Source: Carallia brachiata
Lineage: Eukaryota > Streptophyta > Magnoliopsida > Malpighiales > Rhizophoraceae
DNA length: 64,000 nt
Direction of reading: 5' to 3'
Assembly: GCA_021464245.1 (NCBI GenBank)
Contig: JADCRB010000016.1
Span: 17,074,143 to 17,138,142 of the forward strand
In this document: piece by piece, positions 43,046 to 54,957 of the stretch
Position numbering within the stretch: position 1 is the first letter of the stretch
Layout of the letters: each line of letters starts with the position of its first letter
The notes under the pieces: generated by a model
Seen by the model: only the letters and a program-made list of their open reading frames with translations
What the model was told of the DNA's origin: nothing
The model's database searches: none
Program-made: the position numbers and the translations under genes

Positions 43046-43657
43046 ATGGAACCAGTTGCAGAACCTCAAGACAAGGGAGAAGAAAGATCACCCCGCACAA
43101 GGTGGCAACCGACCATGGCACAATTGCAAATTTTGGAGGAAGTCTTCCACAACAATGGAGGTATTATTCCTAATGTATCTCAAATTTACCAACTTGTCTC
43201 ACGATTGCGCCCGCTCGGGGCAATCGAAGGAAAAAATGTGTTTTATTGGTTCCAGAATCGGAGAAGCAGGAAGAAACCAGGACTGAGAGCTGTTTTTTCC
43301 AAAGAACAGTCTGCCGTTCCGATGGTAGATCTCACCGGTACAACTTCGCCCTCAAATGAAGCAGGTCCGAGTTCTTCCACTGCAATGGTCTCTCCACGGT
43401 ATGTTCATCAAAGTCGTAGCCCATGGGAGAATGCATGCTGGTCCTGGTGGTCTTACGGAGTCAGCCAAGGGTTCATCCCTCCTAGATACTTAAGTCTAGG
43501 AGGAATTTTTCTAGTAGAAATGAGTTATTCCGGCGAAATTTTGCCTCTCTTACCAGAATATTCCGGTAGTATCAACCAGCCGGAAAGCGACGTCAACATC
43601 ATCGGCCCACCAGACGAGGCCGAGCTTGACTTGGAGCTGCGCCTTGGGCCCCGCTAG
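43046..43657 (+). CDS. WUSCHEL-clade homeobox (WOX-like) protein inside an LTR element
   Basis: The ORF encodes 203 aa without an intron. Residues about 17-82 form a WOX homeodomain: RTRW.PT..QL.ILEE, PN..QI..L..RLR, then IEGKNVFYWFQNRRSRKK. IEGKNVFYWFQN is typical of the WUS clade, where this helix binds DNA. ILPLLP (165-170) resembles the WUS-box (TLxLFP) in a weakened form. The C-terminus has LDLEL (194-198), an EAR-type LxLxL motif of TOPLESS-recruiting repressors. The start is in good context (AAAGATGG). It lies within the LTR element, after the TATA-bearing repeats. Lack of introns suggests capture through RNA, or descent from an intron-poor copy. Whether it is expressed is unknown. The family call is firm; orthology to a particular WOX gene is not. 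Confidence 0.85.
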   Translation: MEPVAEPQDKGEERSPRTRWQPTMAQLQILEEVFHNNGGIIPNVSQIYQLVSRLRPLGAIEGKNVFYWFQNRRSRKKPGLRAVFSKEQSAVPMVDLTGTTSPSNEAGPSSSTAMVSPRYVHQSRSPWENACWSWWSYGVSQGFIPPRYLSLGGIFLVEMSYSGEILPLLPEYSGSINQPESDVNIIGPPDEAELDLELRLGPR

Positions 43658-43679
43658 GACGGCCGACAAGATAAGGTGC

Positions 43680-43757
43680 AACGACTTTGGCAGCACACGG
43701 TAACGACTTCTGCAGCACACGGTAACGACTTCTGCAACACACGGTAATGACTTTCGT
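43680..43757 (+). repeat. Short tandem repeat after the WOX-like ORF
   Basis: About three and a half units of 22 bases, each like ACGACTTCTGCAGCACACGGTA, lie 23 bases after the stop codon. They could be part of the transcript's 3' region. Confidence 0.75.
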
Positions 43758-44565
43758 GTCACGCGTCAGCCGCTGCCTCTTTTGTCTCTTATGCAGGAAA
43801 GGGACGTGGATGGCCCTACTCGAATCTGCGTACCTTCTTTTTTGACTTTTCAAAAAAAAAAAAATCTTTATCGTATGTATATATATATTGCATTCCCGAG
43901 TTGTAATACTCACCCCTCAGCTCTTCTTTCTCAAAAGAAAATGGCTAGTCTCTGCACTTGTCTCAGGAAATTCTTCGATAAAGAAGTTGGAGGCGCATGA
44001 GCTAAGAAAAGAATGAGTAGTTTTCCTCGAGGGATCCCTAACGCCATTGGTGTCATGGAGTTCCAACTACTCTCATTAGTTCACAACTACCACAGAGAGA
44101 TGAGACGCTGCAATCATCCTAATCTTTCTTTGGATGCGGCGACGTACAGCGAAGTTCTAACTACTCTCCTTGCGTCGAAGCAGACTTAGAAATCGTCACT
44201 ACAGTCAGTCTCTCTGTGTACCGGTCTTGAAGTTCCAAGGTCCTGGACCTTCCTCTTGGGGAGGTTCAAGTTCTTAGTCTACCGAATCATCCTCACCAGA
44301 GTTTTGGAACTTCAAAGAACCTTTGCCAGCCTTTGCGAGCCATGGAAGCTCGAACGCACCTGGAGCCAAGACTTCAATTTTTATATTGGCTGGGCTGCTA
44401 ACTTCCTCAAGATCATATCGGTTTCCATTACGATCCAACAACAGTTGGATTAATCGGAGATAGAAGATTTCAACATTCAATGTTCGTCAGAACATCTCAA
44501 GTTTCAACCTGGACTTCAAGATTCGGTTCGGATCACGCCCGTAAAGTTCTTCCTTACCGACCCTT

Positions 44566-44579
44566 GAAGTGGGGGCATT
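44566..44579 (+). other. Polypurine-tract-like segment
   Basis: GAAGTGGGGGCATT lies immediately before the 3' LTR. Its purine run is the expected plus-strand primer site of an LTR retrotransposon. Confidence 0.5.
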
Positions 44580-45426
44580 TGTAAATACAGAAAAAAAAAA
44601 AAAAAAGAGGAAGCAATCTAGAAGGTCTGCTTCTAGAAAAAGAAAAAATTCAAAGTTAGGCACCGATGAGAAAAAAAAAAAAAAAAAAGGTCAGCAAAAG
44701 GTTGGTGGCACAGTACCACACAGTGCCACCCAAAAAGCCTATAAATAGGCAGAACCAATGGCCATTTGCGAAGAGAAAAAAAAAGAGACAAAAAAAAATA
44801 AAGGACGGGACAGCAACAATTGCAAATTGGAATTGCAAATCCAATTTGCAATTGTCCCAAAGAGAAACATTCTCTTCCATACGTTTTATATTTTGGGCAT
44901 ATACACTTTAGACGCCATTAAGTGCGATTTTCTAAAGTAAAGACCTAGAATATTTATCATACACATTTTCAAAAATATTTTGGGTATACACTCTCCAGTC
45001 GCCTCAAATCAGAATCTGAGAGAGAAAATATCCAAAATATCAAAATACTGCAAATTCGGCTGGGATTAAGTCTCATACGGCCCTCAGCAAAATCCAGGCA
45101 GTTCATCCGAGAACAAGTCCCTTCGACCCTCGGTGAAATTAAGCCAGATCGGCTCAGATCATGTTTCTGCGGTTCTTAACCGTAGTCAAAACGTCCAAAT
45201 CAGATCCAGTTTCAGTCTACCCAATTGAAGAAAAAGCTGTGAAAATTATTTCTATCAAGATCAAGCTCGTGCAGCCCTTGACAGAGTCAAAAACAGGGGC
45301 ATTAATCGGAGGATCTACTCAGAGATTGACCCCACATAAATTTCTTTTTATTTTACAATTTTTTATTGTAATTTGTTTATGTATTTTTGAGTCTAACTGT
45401 TACAGGCTCGAAATTTACCCTTTACA
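44580..45426 (+). repeat. 3' LTR
   Basis: This direct repeat of the 5' LTR has intact TGTAAA and TTTACA termini and a TATA box at 44740-44747. It is followed by the CTTAC target duplication. Confidence 0.85.
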
Positions 45427-45795
45427 CTTACCAAAAGTGATCAATTTATTAAAAAATAATTTAACTTTACAAAAAATTATTTAAAAAAATATTAAATATA
45501 TGAATTGAATATTTTTTCTATCAAAAATATGTATGTTATTTATTTAATTCATATATTTATTGATTAAAAAAATATTTAATGTACATATTTTGTTGATAAA
45601 AAAATATTTAATTTATATATTAACTTTTTTTAATAATTTTTATTAAGTTAAACTTATTTATTAATCGATTGACCACTTTTTGTAACTTAAAGGACTGATA
45701 TAGTATAAAATTAAAAAGTTTAGAACTTAAATAAAATGTTAAAAAGGTTTATAATTCAAATATAAAAAAATTAAAAATTTATGATTAAAATATTG
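45427..45795. mobile_element. Fold-back MITE, copy C, right half
   Basis: It starts with the CTTAC duplication and continues CAAAAGTGATCAATTTATTA. It then gives the far inverted arm (CGATTGACCACTTTTTGTA) and an AT-rich outer arm. With 39885-40009 it forms one element interrupted by the retrotransposon. Confidence 0.6.
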
Positions 45796-46189
45796 ATATC
45801 GTTCCTCTTTACCTTACTTTCCTTTGGTATCCTCTTTCTTCCTGTTAGTTAGTTTCCTACTGTCCATGATGTGCCGGTCCTCATCTCGTTACTCTCGTCT
45901 ACTTTTTAGATTAGAACACTGTTATATATCTTGGTAATTTTGTTATAGTTATAATTTTAATCAAGATAAAACTTAAAACACAAATATCCGGAACACTAAC
46001 TTTTTTTTGTTTAGATTAATTGGTGGTAAAGACGAGCAAAATAACCCGCTTGATGGTTAGAAAAAATTATGTATAAAGAATTTGGAGGTGGGCTGGACCG
46101 GCTTGCCAGTTGTTGAACTTTTAATGTAAGGAATGGATTTCGTTTCCTGTGTGCGTTGCTAACCAGGCCCGAATCTGTTCTATATAGCA

Positions 46190-46345
46190 AAACAGACGTA
46201 TACTGTAGGGGATAGGATGGCAACGGGGGCGGGGCGGGCCGGGTCGGTCCATCCCCGATTCTTATCACCATCCCATCTCTGTCTTTAGTTGGGATGAGAT
46301 TTTAATCCTGTTGCCATCTCCGCTAGCCCTGTCCTCGACATTTAA
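46190..46345. repeat. GC-rich low-complexity fragment
   Basis: GGGGGCGGGGCGGGCC is followed by CCATCCC/GGGATGA words. It looks like a fragment of a dispersed repeat with GGCGGG-rich ends. No coding frame is supported. Confidence 0.35.
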
Positions 46346-46472
46346 AAACACCAGATGTATTGAATAATTTCAATCACCTAAGTTTATTATCCAGCAGGAA
46401 CTCAATGCCAAGGCATAGCGATGCAAGTAACACAAAAGCAAAAAGATTATTTGCAACAAATCATACAAGATA

Positions 46473-46697
46473 CAATTATCTCAGGCTAGGGACAGTGGTT
46501 TTGTACATTGAAAAATGTTGAACATAATATACAGCAAATAAGACAAGATGTAATGTTATTTGGCTAGGGATAGTGGTTTATGAGCAATTATCTCAGGCTA
46601 GGGATAGTGGTTTTGTACATTGAAAAATGTTGAACATAATATACAACAAATAAGACAAGATGTAATGTTATCTGGCTAGGGATAGTGGTTTTGTCCC
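46473..46697. repeat. Tandem duplication, about 112-bp unit
   Basis: Two adjacent units both start CAATTATCTCAGGCTAGGGA and run through TTTTGTACATTGAAAAATGT to GGCTAGGGATAGTGGTTT. They differ at very few positions by eye, so the duplication is recent. Confidence 0.8.
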
Positions 46698-49600
46698 CTG
46701 ATATAGCTGATAGCTCTGCATAACTTCAGTACTCTAGACATAGTTTATGGTACAGAACTAATTCTAAAAAGTTAAGTGTTACTGGGTATGCTTCCTGCCC
46801 ATTCAACTCAACATTGCTAAAGGAAATACTTTCATTGCTGCAAAGTTAACATAAACTGCCAAGACTACTTAAGGAAGTGTAATCGTGAGCAAGTAAATTC
46901 AGTTCGCAGGGACAAGAACTGATGCTCCTGATACTTAGTACCCAAATAACATCAACTATGATACTAAACCAATATATATAATACTGTAATGTTACAGATG
47001 CAAAAGTCATTCATGTATTTTGTGGCAATTATCAATCATTTTTCAGATTTAGGGAATTGATGGGGGGGGGGGGGGACCTTGCTTTTTGGCAGCTGGTACA
47101 ATTCCTGGACTATAATCATACAACAAGGTATAGCAAAAACAGAGGGAGACAGCCGAAAATGCAACTGGCAGGGGGTCCATTTAAGAAGCAACCAGTTGGT
47201 CAGTTGCGTCTTAGCAAAGGTCTGTGTGGGTAACCGGCACTAAATAAGAAGAATAACATGAATTTGAGGTTACCATTATTTATTCCTTATTTCTTCAATC
47301 TGATCGGATTTAAGACTGGGTATATTTGATACCTTTTCAAAATTCACCGTGTCCAGGGCCTGCGGAACGCTAACGCTCCTTTTAAATCTGATCAAGTTTG
47401 ATGTTGTCCTAGTTGGAAGGAAAATTTGAAAACCGCATTGCTTGACCAAACTTCTATGTTAATGAGTTGTCTTAATTGTTGGCTAACCAATTTTCCATGT
47501 GCCCATTTGTCTCATTGACAAAATTTTCTTACTTCTAATCTTTTTCTGATCAAATTTTAAGTTTTCCGTACTATGACATAGAAATTCATCAATGGGTAGG
47601 AAGGCTTTTGAAGGCTCAGTTAGTAAAAAAGTTTGATCTCTTGTTTGTCTTGATGGGTTGGCTTGCCCTTCTGACGATTATTGCATCAGTTTAGGAAAAT
47701 GATTGCTGACATGTATGCTGAGGTCCTCTGCGATTGGAGCTATAAGAACAACATGATAAACTAAGAATTCCCATTAAAAGTGGAAGAATATCTGCTGATT
47801 GTTTTGGTTTTCTTTTACTGACAGCAGTATATATTCTTTATTGGCCTCTTTTAATCTCATATGTGACTCCCTATTTTTCCTCAATGTTTTATGAAGGCAT
47901 GCGCGAGTTGATGATCCTACCAAACTGTTGTAGCATCTCATTCACTAATGGAAAGAATGATCTTATGAACTTTGAAATACCATTCAACCTGATGAAGATT
48001 ACAATGTGCAATTAAAAAGTTGAGAAGTGATAGAATGCTATGTGCATACCTTGCAGATGATGTCGCAGATCGATTAGGCCTCAAGTTGCAACAATGGAGA
48101 TAGAGAGACAATAATGGTACTGGTAGCTGCGGCCGTGGGGATCGAGTAGATTGTAAAATGATAAAATTATCCTTTAAAATTTATTATATAATAAATAAAA
48201 TAGAAAATTAACCAATCGATTAAATGGCTTTGATTCTGTACACTGTACTCATCAGAGCAAACACGGGTAAAATTGTTACTTTAGTAGAGGACTATGCTGC
48301 CGTTTGAAAAACAAAAATCGAAACTTATTCAATTTGTTTTGAACCATTAGATTTATATAGATCTCCACTGTTGGATTCTATTCATAATTGGTTAATCGGA
48401 TACCCAGACACAACCCAACAATCGTGATTAGACAATTGAGAACGGTTATGCCCGTCGAATTTATAGTTTATGTCAAATCATCATAACCATAAATAATAAT
48501 TAAAATTTAAAAAGAAATTTGAAATAAAAATAGTGGATATTTCTTTTTTTTTGGTTCAAAAAAGAAAGAGTGACATAAGAAACAAAAGAGTTTTTTGAAC
48601 AGACCAGAAAACAGAAGAGTTAACATGCTAAAAATACGTCGATATCACTACTTCTTTTATTTTTATAATTAAATGGTTAAAGATTAACTAAAGTAGATTT
48701 AAAAAGTAAATGAGCAGTTAAAAATAATTGTGAATGTTCTTGAGTGTCTTTATTAGAATTTTTTATTTTAATTCTTTTATTATGATGTAATATTGAGGAA
48801 GTGAATAGAGAATCATTTTTGAACACTTTAGTATTGAGTTTCGCAACCTTCTCTTGGGTCTAAATTTGAAAATTTTGACAAAAATATCCTTTAATTCTTT
48901 TACAGTGAAAGATAGATCAAATCCAAATTGACCAATTGTATTAAAATGATCAATTAATCTATAAATAAAAAAAGATATAGAGATAATTTTTATCGATCGA
49001 TATATTAAAAATATTAAGACCTCTCTATTTTATAGAAACCCAATTCTTCTTGTTGTCACCCATTGGCTATTGACTGTCGAAGAGTAGAGATTGACACCTT
49101 TGCTGTTAACTTGTTCAAAAAAGTTTCTTTAAAAATTTGTATTAATATATAAAAAAAATGAGCCCAAAGTAACAAATTTTCGTTCTCTTTAATTTAAAAC
49201 ACATAGAATATTTAACTGAAACATGTAATATGAATGCAAGAATTAAAATAGAAACATGCATTGAAACAAAAGCAGTGAGAGTCAAAACACATAAATGTAG
49301 AGAGGGCAATTTAGAAACAACTACTAAGTTCGAGGCTTCAAATACACTATCAACGAATTTATCCAATCGTTATACGTATCTATTTTCGCGTTCATGTAAC
49401 AATGCCTTAATTTTAATATAATAGTCAAGGAAAATCAGTTCCTAAGTTGCGTGTTGTATATGGGATTTGGACGTGGGGGAGGAAATGCACATTATCAAGG
49501 AAAAGGGCAAAAAGAAGGCGAAAAAAAAGTTCGAGTTGGTCCTATTCAAATCTTCGCCGCTGACCCTACCCCAGATTGGAGCAAAGATATTGGGTTGCCA

Positions 49601-50984
49601 AGACAAACAAACCCATGCATATGTATTTCTCATATAAGTGCCTTTCATTTCCAAAGTGTGCCCATTGGTACTTTTCTTCACCGTGAAGGTAAGTTCCACT
49701 ATGAGAAGAAAACGATAAAAGCACATCAATTCTGATACAATGCACCAGAACTTGTGCACATAGAGACGGAGAATTAATAGAGATAGATCATGACAACTGA
49801 GCAATTCACAGTCGCATGTAGCGGTGTCGTGGAACTGTTGAAACTATTAATTTTGTTCGTCCCATAAGCCAATTTTTCTTGTCGGCTGCTAAGACAGTTT
49901 TCTTTTCTAATTTTTTTACTATGAGAGGAAAAAAATTTTGGAATGCACACAGGACAACCTTATTTCATATACATAATTATTATTGCAGACCGGCACTAGC
50001 ACCTGTGTCTCAATGCAATTTGATAATCTCGTCTTCAGTAACTTTTTTTTTTTTTTTTGGATAGGAGTCTTCAGTAACGAATAATTGATTTGTTTACAAG
50101 GTGTGCTTGAAATTACTTCGTAAAATAAATCAAGAAAAAAAATTATGAAAGTGATAATGTTGGAAAATATAGTTCTAGATAGCCACATTAATTTATTTGA
50201 ATGGAAAAGAACTAAATCATTAGTTTTTTTTTATTTTGTTGCAGTAGAACTAAATCATTAGTTATAATCAAAGAGTAGTGATTCTCCAAAGAAAAAGGCA
50301 TGATTTTTCGTGTAAAAAAATAGTAATCTCTAGTAATAAGAGACATAATTCTGAGCATGAAAAAATATGACCCTTTGTATGAAGAGACGTGACTTTTAGT
50401 GTAAATAGTTGTATCTCTTCATAAGAAAGACATGATCCTTAGGACAAGAATTGTGATTCTTCCTACAAGAGACTTAATTTTTTTATAGATGACTATTCAA
50501 ATTTGTAAATAGAATCTCCTCCTGCCCAACAGAAATTAATTTACTAGTATATTTATTCTTCCTACAAAGTTTTTTTGTTACATTCGATAAATTTTTATTA
50601 GGGGTTTATAGGAATTGTTGTCTGTAAATCTAAATTTTTGTAAATTCTAAAGTAATTCATCATAAATTTTGTAGTAAGAAGAGATAAATTCACGATATAA
50701 AGTCTACTTGATAACTATTCTCTTTTTCTAATAGATAATTATGCGATGTTGTATGGCTCGAGCTGAAAAAAATTATGGACATTTTTTTTAGTAATGTGTT
50801 GGAGACCACTCACAAGTATCATTATTAAATTACAAGCATGAATATATGACAGTTATTTTACTAGTCTGTAGTATTGATTCAGTGCCAGCCGTAAAGGTAT
50901 CGATTCAATATCATTGGGTGACGCAGATAACATACACTTACAGAAATTTCCAATGGCCATAGAAATACAATTCATGGTTTACAT

Positions 50985-51112
50985 CCAACCATTGTCTTAT
51001 ATTTCCAATTGCTACCAAGATATAGTTTAAAAAATGGTCCAAATTAACGTCCACCCATTGTCTTGTATTTCCAATTGCTTCCAAGATATTGTTAAAACAA
51101 TGGTCCAATGAT
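50985..51112. repeat. Tandem duplication, about 65-bp unit
   Basis: Two units share CCATTGTCTT, ATTTCCAATTGCT, CCAAGATAT and AATGGTCCAA. The minus-strand frame across them only repeats the same short peptide. Confidence 0.6.
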
Positions 51113-52434
51113 GCTATTTCCAATAATAATAATTTCCTCGTAATTTCAGCTTGAATGGGTAAATGTAAAACGAGGAAAACCTAATTTGCGTGCAAGATTT
51201 ATTGTTATTAGTATGGCTGCCATCAGAGCACCATCAAATAGCAAAATTTTTTAGAAATTGAGTAATAAGATCACATCGGAGGGCATATCATATCACGAAG
51301 TTTTGTTGCAAGTCAACTTACACCAATCCTTAATATTGGGTTTAGCAGTGTTGTTAGTTCTTACATCTGAGAATCATTGGGCCGACCTTGAAGCAACAAC
51401 ACGCTATCTTATTGTCAAGATACTGGTTAATCCATTGCTAATAGTTCTCAGACGTGTGACATTTGATGATGCTGTTTCGCAGTGGATGTAATCATCTCTT
51501 CTAATTTTGGGAAAGAGAGAAAGATGAGTCTTATAATATATGAACATATTAACAATTTTCATGAAATTTGTTCTACAATTATAATAATGCGCGTATCGTG
51601 CACAAAAATATTGAAATAACAGTGCATTATTTTTATCCCTAGCAGAAGTAAAACTGTTTCTTTCATAGATTATAACTGTAAGTTATGATTTATTTTTTTC
51701 GGACAAAAGTTTATGCTAAGAGAAAATGTTTTTTTTTATGGTATCGACAACTTTATTAAAAAATATTATGACTCTAAATTTAAAAAGCCTAAAATGTTTA
51801 AACGATGGTAAGTTTAACGTTACTAATCACCTGATAAAATTCGAACTTGTAGCTTTTTACCCAGACCAGAATCGTTTGCGCAATTGAAATACGCTTGGTG
51901 ATTTTGTTTTACCTTCCTCCACCAAGCAATTGCCATCAATTCTCAGCATCCGATGCGCACGACCGAGCACTATCATTGTTAAATTTTAACCGCCCCACTG
52001 CGGCCACAGAGAAATCTAAGCAGCACAGGAGTGTGGGCAGTGGCACAGAATCACAGAGAGGTCTGGCAAAAGTCAAAAGATGTGCAGGCTTAGGAAAAAC
52101 TGGAGATCAAGCTCTCTGTAACCAGAAGTATGAAAGTACAAAAACAGCCCTCATCATTTTGCGGTCCTAAGCTGAAGAATACTTGGGTAACTGGGAGAAT
52201 TCACATCAACTATTTTCGCTCGCTTTCAAAAAAGTGCTGGCAGTACCGAATACGCTGTACAAAAGCTGAGGTAAAACAAAGGGTTGTACCCGTACCTACA
52301 TCCATAGATTTGCTTTCTTCTAGGTGACTCGTGTCGGGAATCACAAGCGGACTGTAAAAAAAAATCTAGCCGAAAGAAAACCTCAGATCTTGTCTTTATT
52401 ATTACAGCGGCATTGCTTGAGTATTTAGGCCATG

Positions 52435-52699
52435 TTTTAGTGTACAACGGAAAAGAAAATAAGATAAAAAAAATATATAATAATTATTATTATATTATTA
52501 TTTTTTATTTTATATATTTTTTTAAATAATTTTATTTTTTTTAATTTTTTCTCTCATAAATTATTATTTATTTTTTTTATCTATTTTTTTCTCTCAACTT
52601 TCTCTGCTACTCTAAATATTTTTTTTCTCTATTTTCTTTCTCTTCCTCATCGCTTTCCTTCTTTTCTTTTCATTTCTTCGCACTCTAAATACACTAAAA
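52435..52699. mobile_element. MITE with TTTTAGTGTA termini
   Basis: TTTTAGTGTA begins the element and TACACTAAAA, its exact complement, ends it. The interior is AT- and CT-rich without an ORF. Confidence 0.55.
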
Positions 52700-54329
52700 A
52701 GACAAAATTCAAGAGATAATTCATCCGATACATAATATTTTATATATTGTAATCAAAGAAAAAAATATTATATATATATTTATTTATTTTTTAAAATTTA
52801 ATTATTTAATTATTATAATATTACTTCAGTCTTATTAAACATACTGTTACCAAATATTTTACTTATTATCATTGTTATCATTGTGATTGCACTTTTTTTT
52901 TTTTAACAACTATTATTATTACTTACACCTGACGTATAAGAACGTAATACAAAATATGCGAGGACGCATCAAACATTCAGCTGTCCATGATTTTTTTTTT
53001 TTTAAGAAAAATTTTATAATTATAGAATTTAATGATTGTAAATAACTGTAATATACAATATAACAAATAAAATATATGATATTTTTTAATATTTATAAAA
53101 AAATATATAATATGTCAAATAGAAGTATACTATTCATGTGAATAGAAGAAATATATCACATAATAGAGTAATTATAAAAAAATTATACGATATGTCAAAG
53201 AATATTACAAGAGCAGTATGAATAGTTATCAAGAGCTAAAATTTTTTAATTTAAAAAATATGTAACTATCCAAATAAATTATATATTTTTTTTAATATAT
53301 CGTATATTTTTTTATAAATATAAACAAATATTATATATTTTATTTGTTATATTATATATTGTAACCACTCGCAGCCACACTTTCTGCTTTACTCTTCCTT
53401 TAAATTTTTCTCTTGTTTTGGCCAAACATTTGGGATGAGTGCTTCTCATCGTCTCGCGCACCAATTACCAGCCACCATTTGTAAAAAAAAAAAAAAGCCT
53501 AGTACTATTCGACGTCGGATTATGGTTGCCCAAGCAACCCAGCTAGTTAGACATTTCCCTTCTTTATATTTTCATCAAAGCGGAAAGAAGACGGGGGCAC
53601 GATTCAAACCAATGATTTACTGTTTATCATTTTAACCGAATCCTTGTTTGTTTGGAAGAAATGTGGGAACTTCTTCCCTCCAACTCACATCGTCCAACTT
53701 TCTATTATTTTCAACTTCTTCCGGAAAAAGGAAAAAAAAAATTTATAAAATCCTAGGCATTCTTTGCATTATTTCTTGTGTCCTTAATGATTATATTCTG
53801 AGCTTATCAATTATTTTTAGTACAATAAATCCAACCTAAAATTCTTATTGCATTCACATTTTTTCATTTTTATTTAATCTCAAAATTTTTTTATACTAAT
53901 CTTAGATACGCAAAATTCAGAAAAATTCATCTTCCAAACTATTAGAATATTCAAATTCAAAACTTTAACACTCTAATGTCATCAAATTAAAGTTTGTTGG
54001 TAAGTTTTCAACTTTCTAACTTTACTTCACTTGCTTTTTTCTTCCCTTTTTTTTTTTTAAAAATTTTGATTATGTAGTAACAATGCATGATATGGGTAAA
54101 GTTCATCTAATAATTTATATTTTTTTATTAAATATTTTTTATCAAATTATTATATATCCAGATTCGACCAACTTGTTGCTTCCACTCGGTTACCACAAAT
54201 TTTATTTTTTCGGGGTTTAAGTTAAAAAAATAAAAAGTTAAAAAGAAAAACTACTTAGCACTAAAATTCTGACGTAACATGCAGTTGGTGGTTCCCAGCT
54301 GGATCTAGACAATCGTAGAGTTCTGTTGT

Positions 54330-54367
<38 letters not shown>

Positions 54368-54575
54368 CCCACCTCACATGTTCCATCAACTTTTCTTCCG
54401 CATCTTTTTTATTTAAGAGGAGATTCCAAACTTCTATTTTTATACTCTCACTTTTTTTTTTCTCAAAATTTTCTGCTTTTCTTTTGATAATTGATAGGCG
54501 AAACAGAAATTTTTTATCCTTATTATTAACACTCAATTGCTTTTTAGCCCATCAATTTGTTGTCTCCTTTTTCTC

Positions 54576-54583
54576 TATAAATT
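54576..54583 (+). promoter_or_regulatory. TATA box of the bZIP gene
   Basis: TATAAATT follows a CT-rich promoter (CT microsatellite near 54331-54361). Transcription would start near 54605, giving a leader of about 640 nt, which is typical for uORF-bearing S1 bZIP genes. Confidence 0.5.
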
Positions 54584-54817
54584 CCATTTCTGCATACGCT
54601 GTGCTCCCCTTCTCTTCTCTTCCCTTTGCCAATTTTTAGCATCTTTATCCTCTCTTATGCTTTCAGATATTTCCATAGCTATTGATCTTTAGCTTCTGTT
54701 TCAGTTTTTTGTGTGCAAGACGAAAGTACCCATTTGCCTAGTCTTGGCTCGAAATCGTTTCCAAACACAATCTTTTAATTTCAGAACCCATCTGGCTGGA
54801 AAGTCACGATTTTTTCT

Positions 54818-54874
54818 ATGCTGATCTGTGCTTCTGAGGCTGTTTCAAGCATCAAAATCGCAGATCTTGAATAG
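54818..54874 (+). other. bZIP leader uORF, 18 codons
   Basis: This is the first of several ATG-initiated frames in the leader. S1 bZIP leaders commonly carry a set of uORFs, of which one encodes the sucrose-control peptide. I see no known motif in this one. Confidence 0.45.
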
Positions 54875-54924
54875 GGTTTTTGGGGTTTTATCCAGCTAAT
54901 CTTCATGCTAAATAATTTGTTTTG

Positions 54925-54957
54925 ATGTTTGAGATTCATGTCTCCAATTATCAGTGA
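54925..54957 (+). other. bZIP leader uORF overlapping the sucrose-control uORF
   Basis: A 10-codon frame starts 13 bases before the sucrose-control uORF and overlaps its start in another frame. A further six-codon frame (54905-54925) ends just before it. This arrangement resembles that described for bZIP11-type leaders and could tune initiation at the next ATG. Confidence 0.45.

Larger units (their letters stand above)
40010..45426 (+). mobile_element. Non-autonomous LTR retrotransposon carrying a WOX-like ORF
   Basis: The element is about 5.4 kb, flanked by CTTAC. Its LTRs (40010-40855 and 44580-45426) are about 846 bases each and align along their length with roughly 40 mismatches by eye. 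The 3' LTR begins TGTAAA and ends TTTACA; the 5' LTR begins CGCAAA, a mutated form, and ends in CA. A PBS-like segment (TTTTTGGCACGCTCGGTGGG) follows the 5' LTR, and GAAGTGGGGG precedes the 3' LTR. I see no gag, protease, reverse transcriptase or integrase frame. The interior has a hairpin, A-rich and CCAAATTC-rich repeats, an array of TATA-bearing repeats, and an intact homeodomain ORF. It must have moved using enzymes of another element. Confidence 0.85.
46698..54550. other. Long intergenic region without supported genes
   Basis: From 46.4 to 48.1 kb the base composition is more balanced than the surroundings and may be transcribed. On the minus strand, near 48060, CTGCAAGGTATGCAC looks like a splice donor, but I could not build an ORF. 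From 48.1 kb on it is AT-rich DNA with homopolymers, a small tandem duplication (50985-51112) and a MITE (52435-52699). No coding gene is recognised. Confidence 0.4.

Noticed and set aside
42921..43286. Plus-strand frame overlapping the start of the WOX-like ORF
   Set aside because: It overlaps the homeodomain in another frame and has no domain of its own.
51258..51491. Plus-strand frame with hydrophobic segments, 77 codons
   Set aside because: Not recognised, isolated, and shorter than convincing; nothing upstream supports expression.
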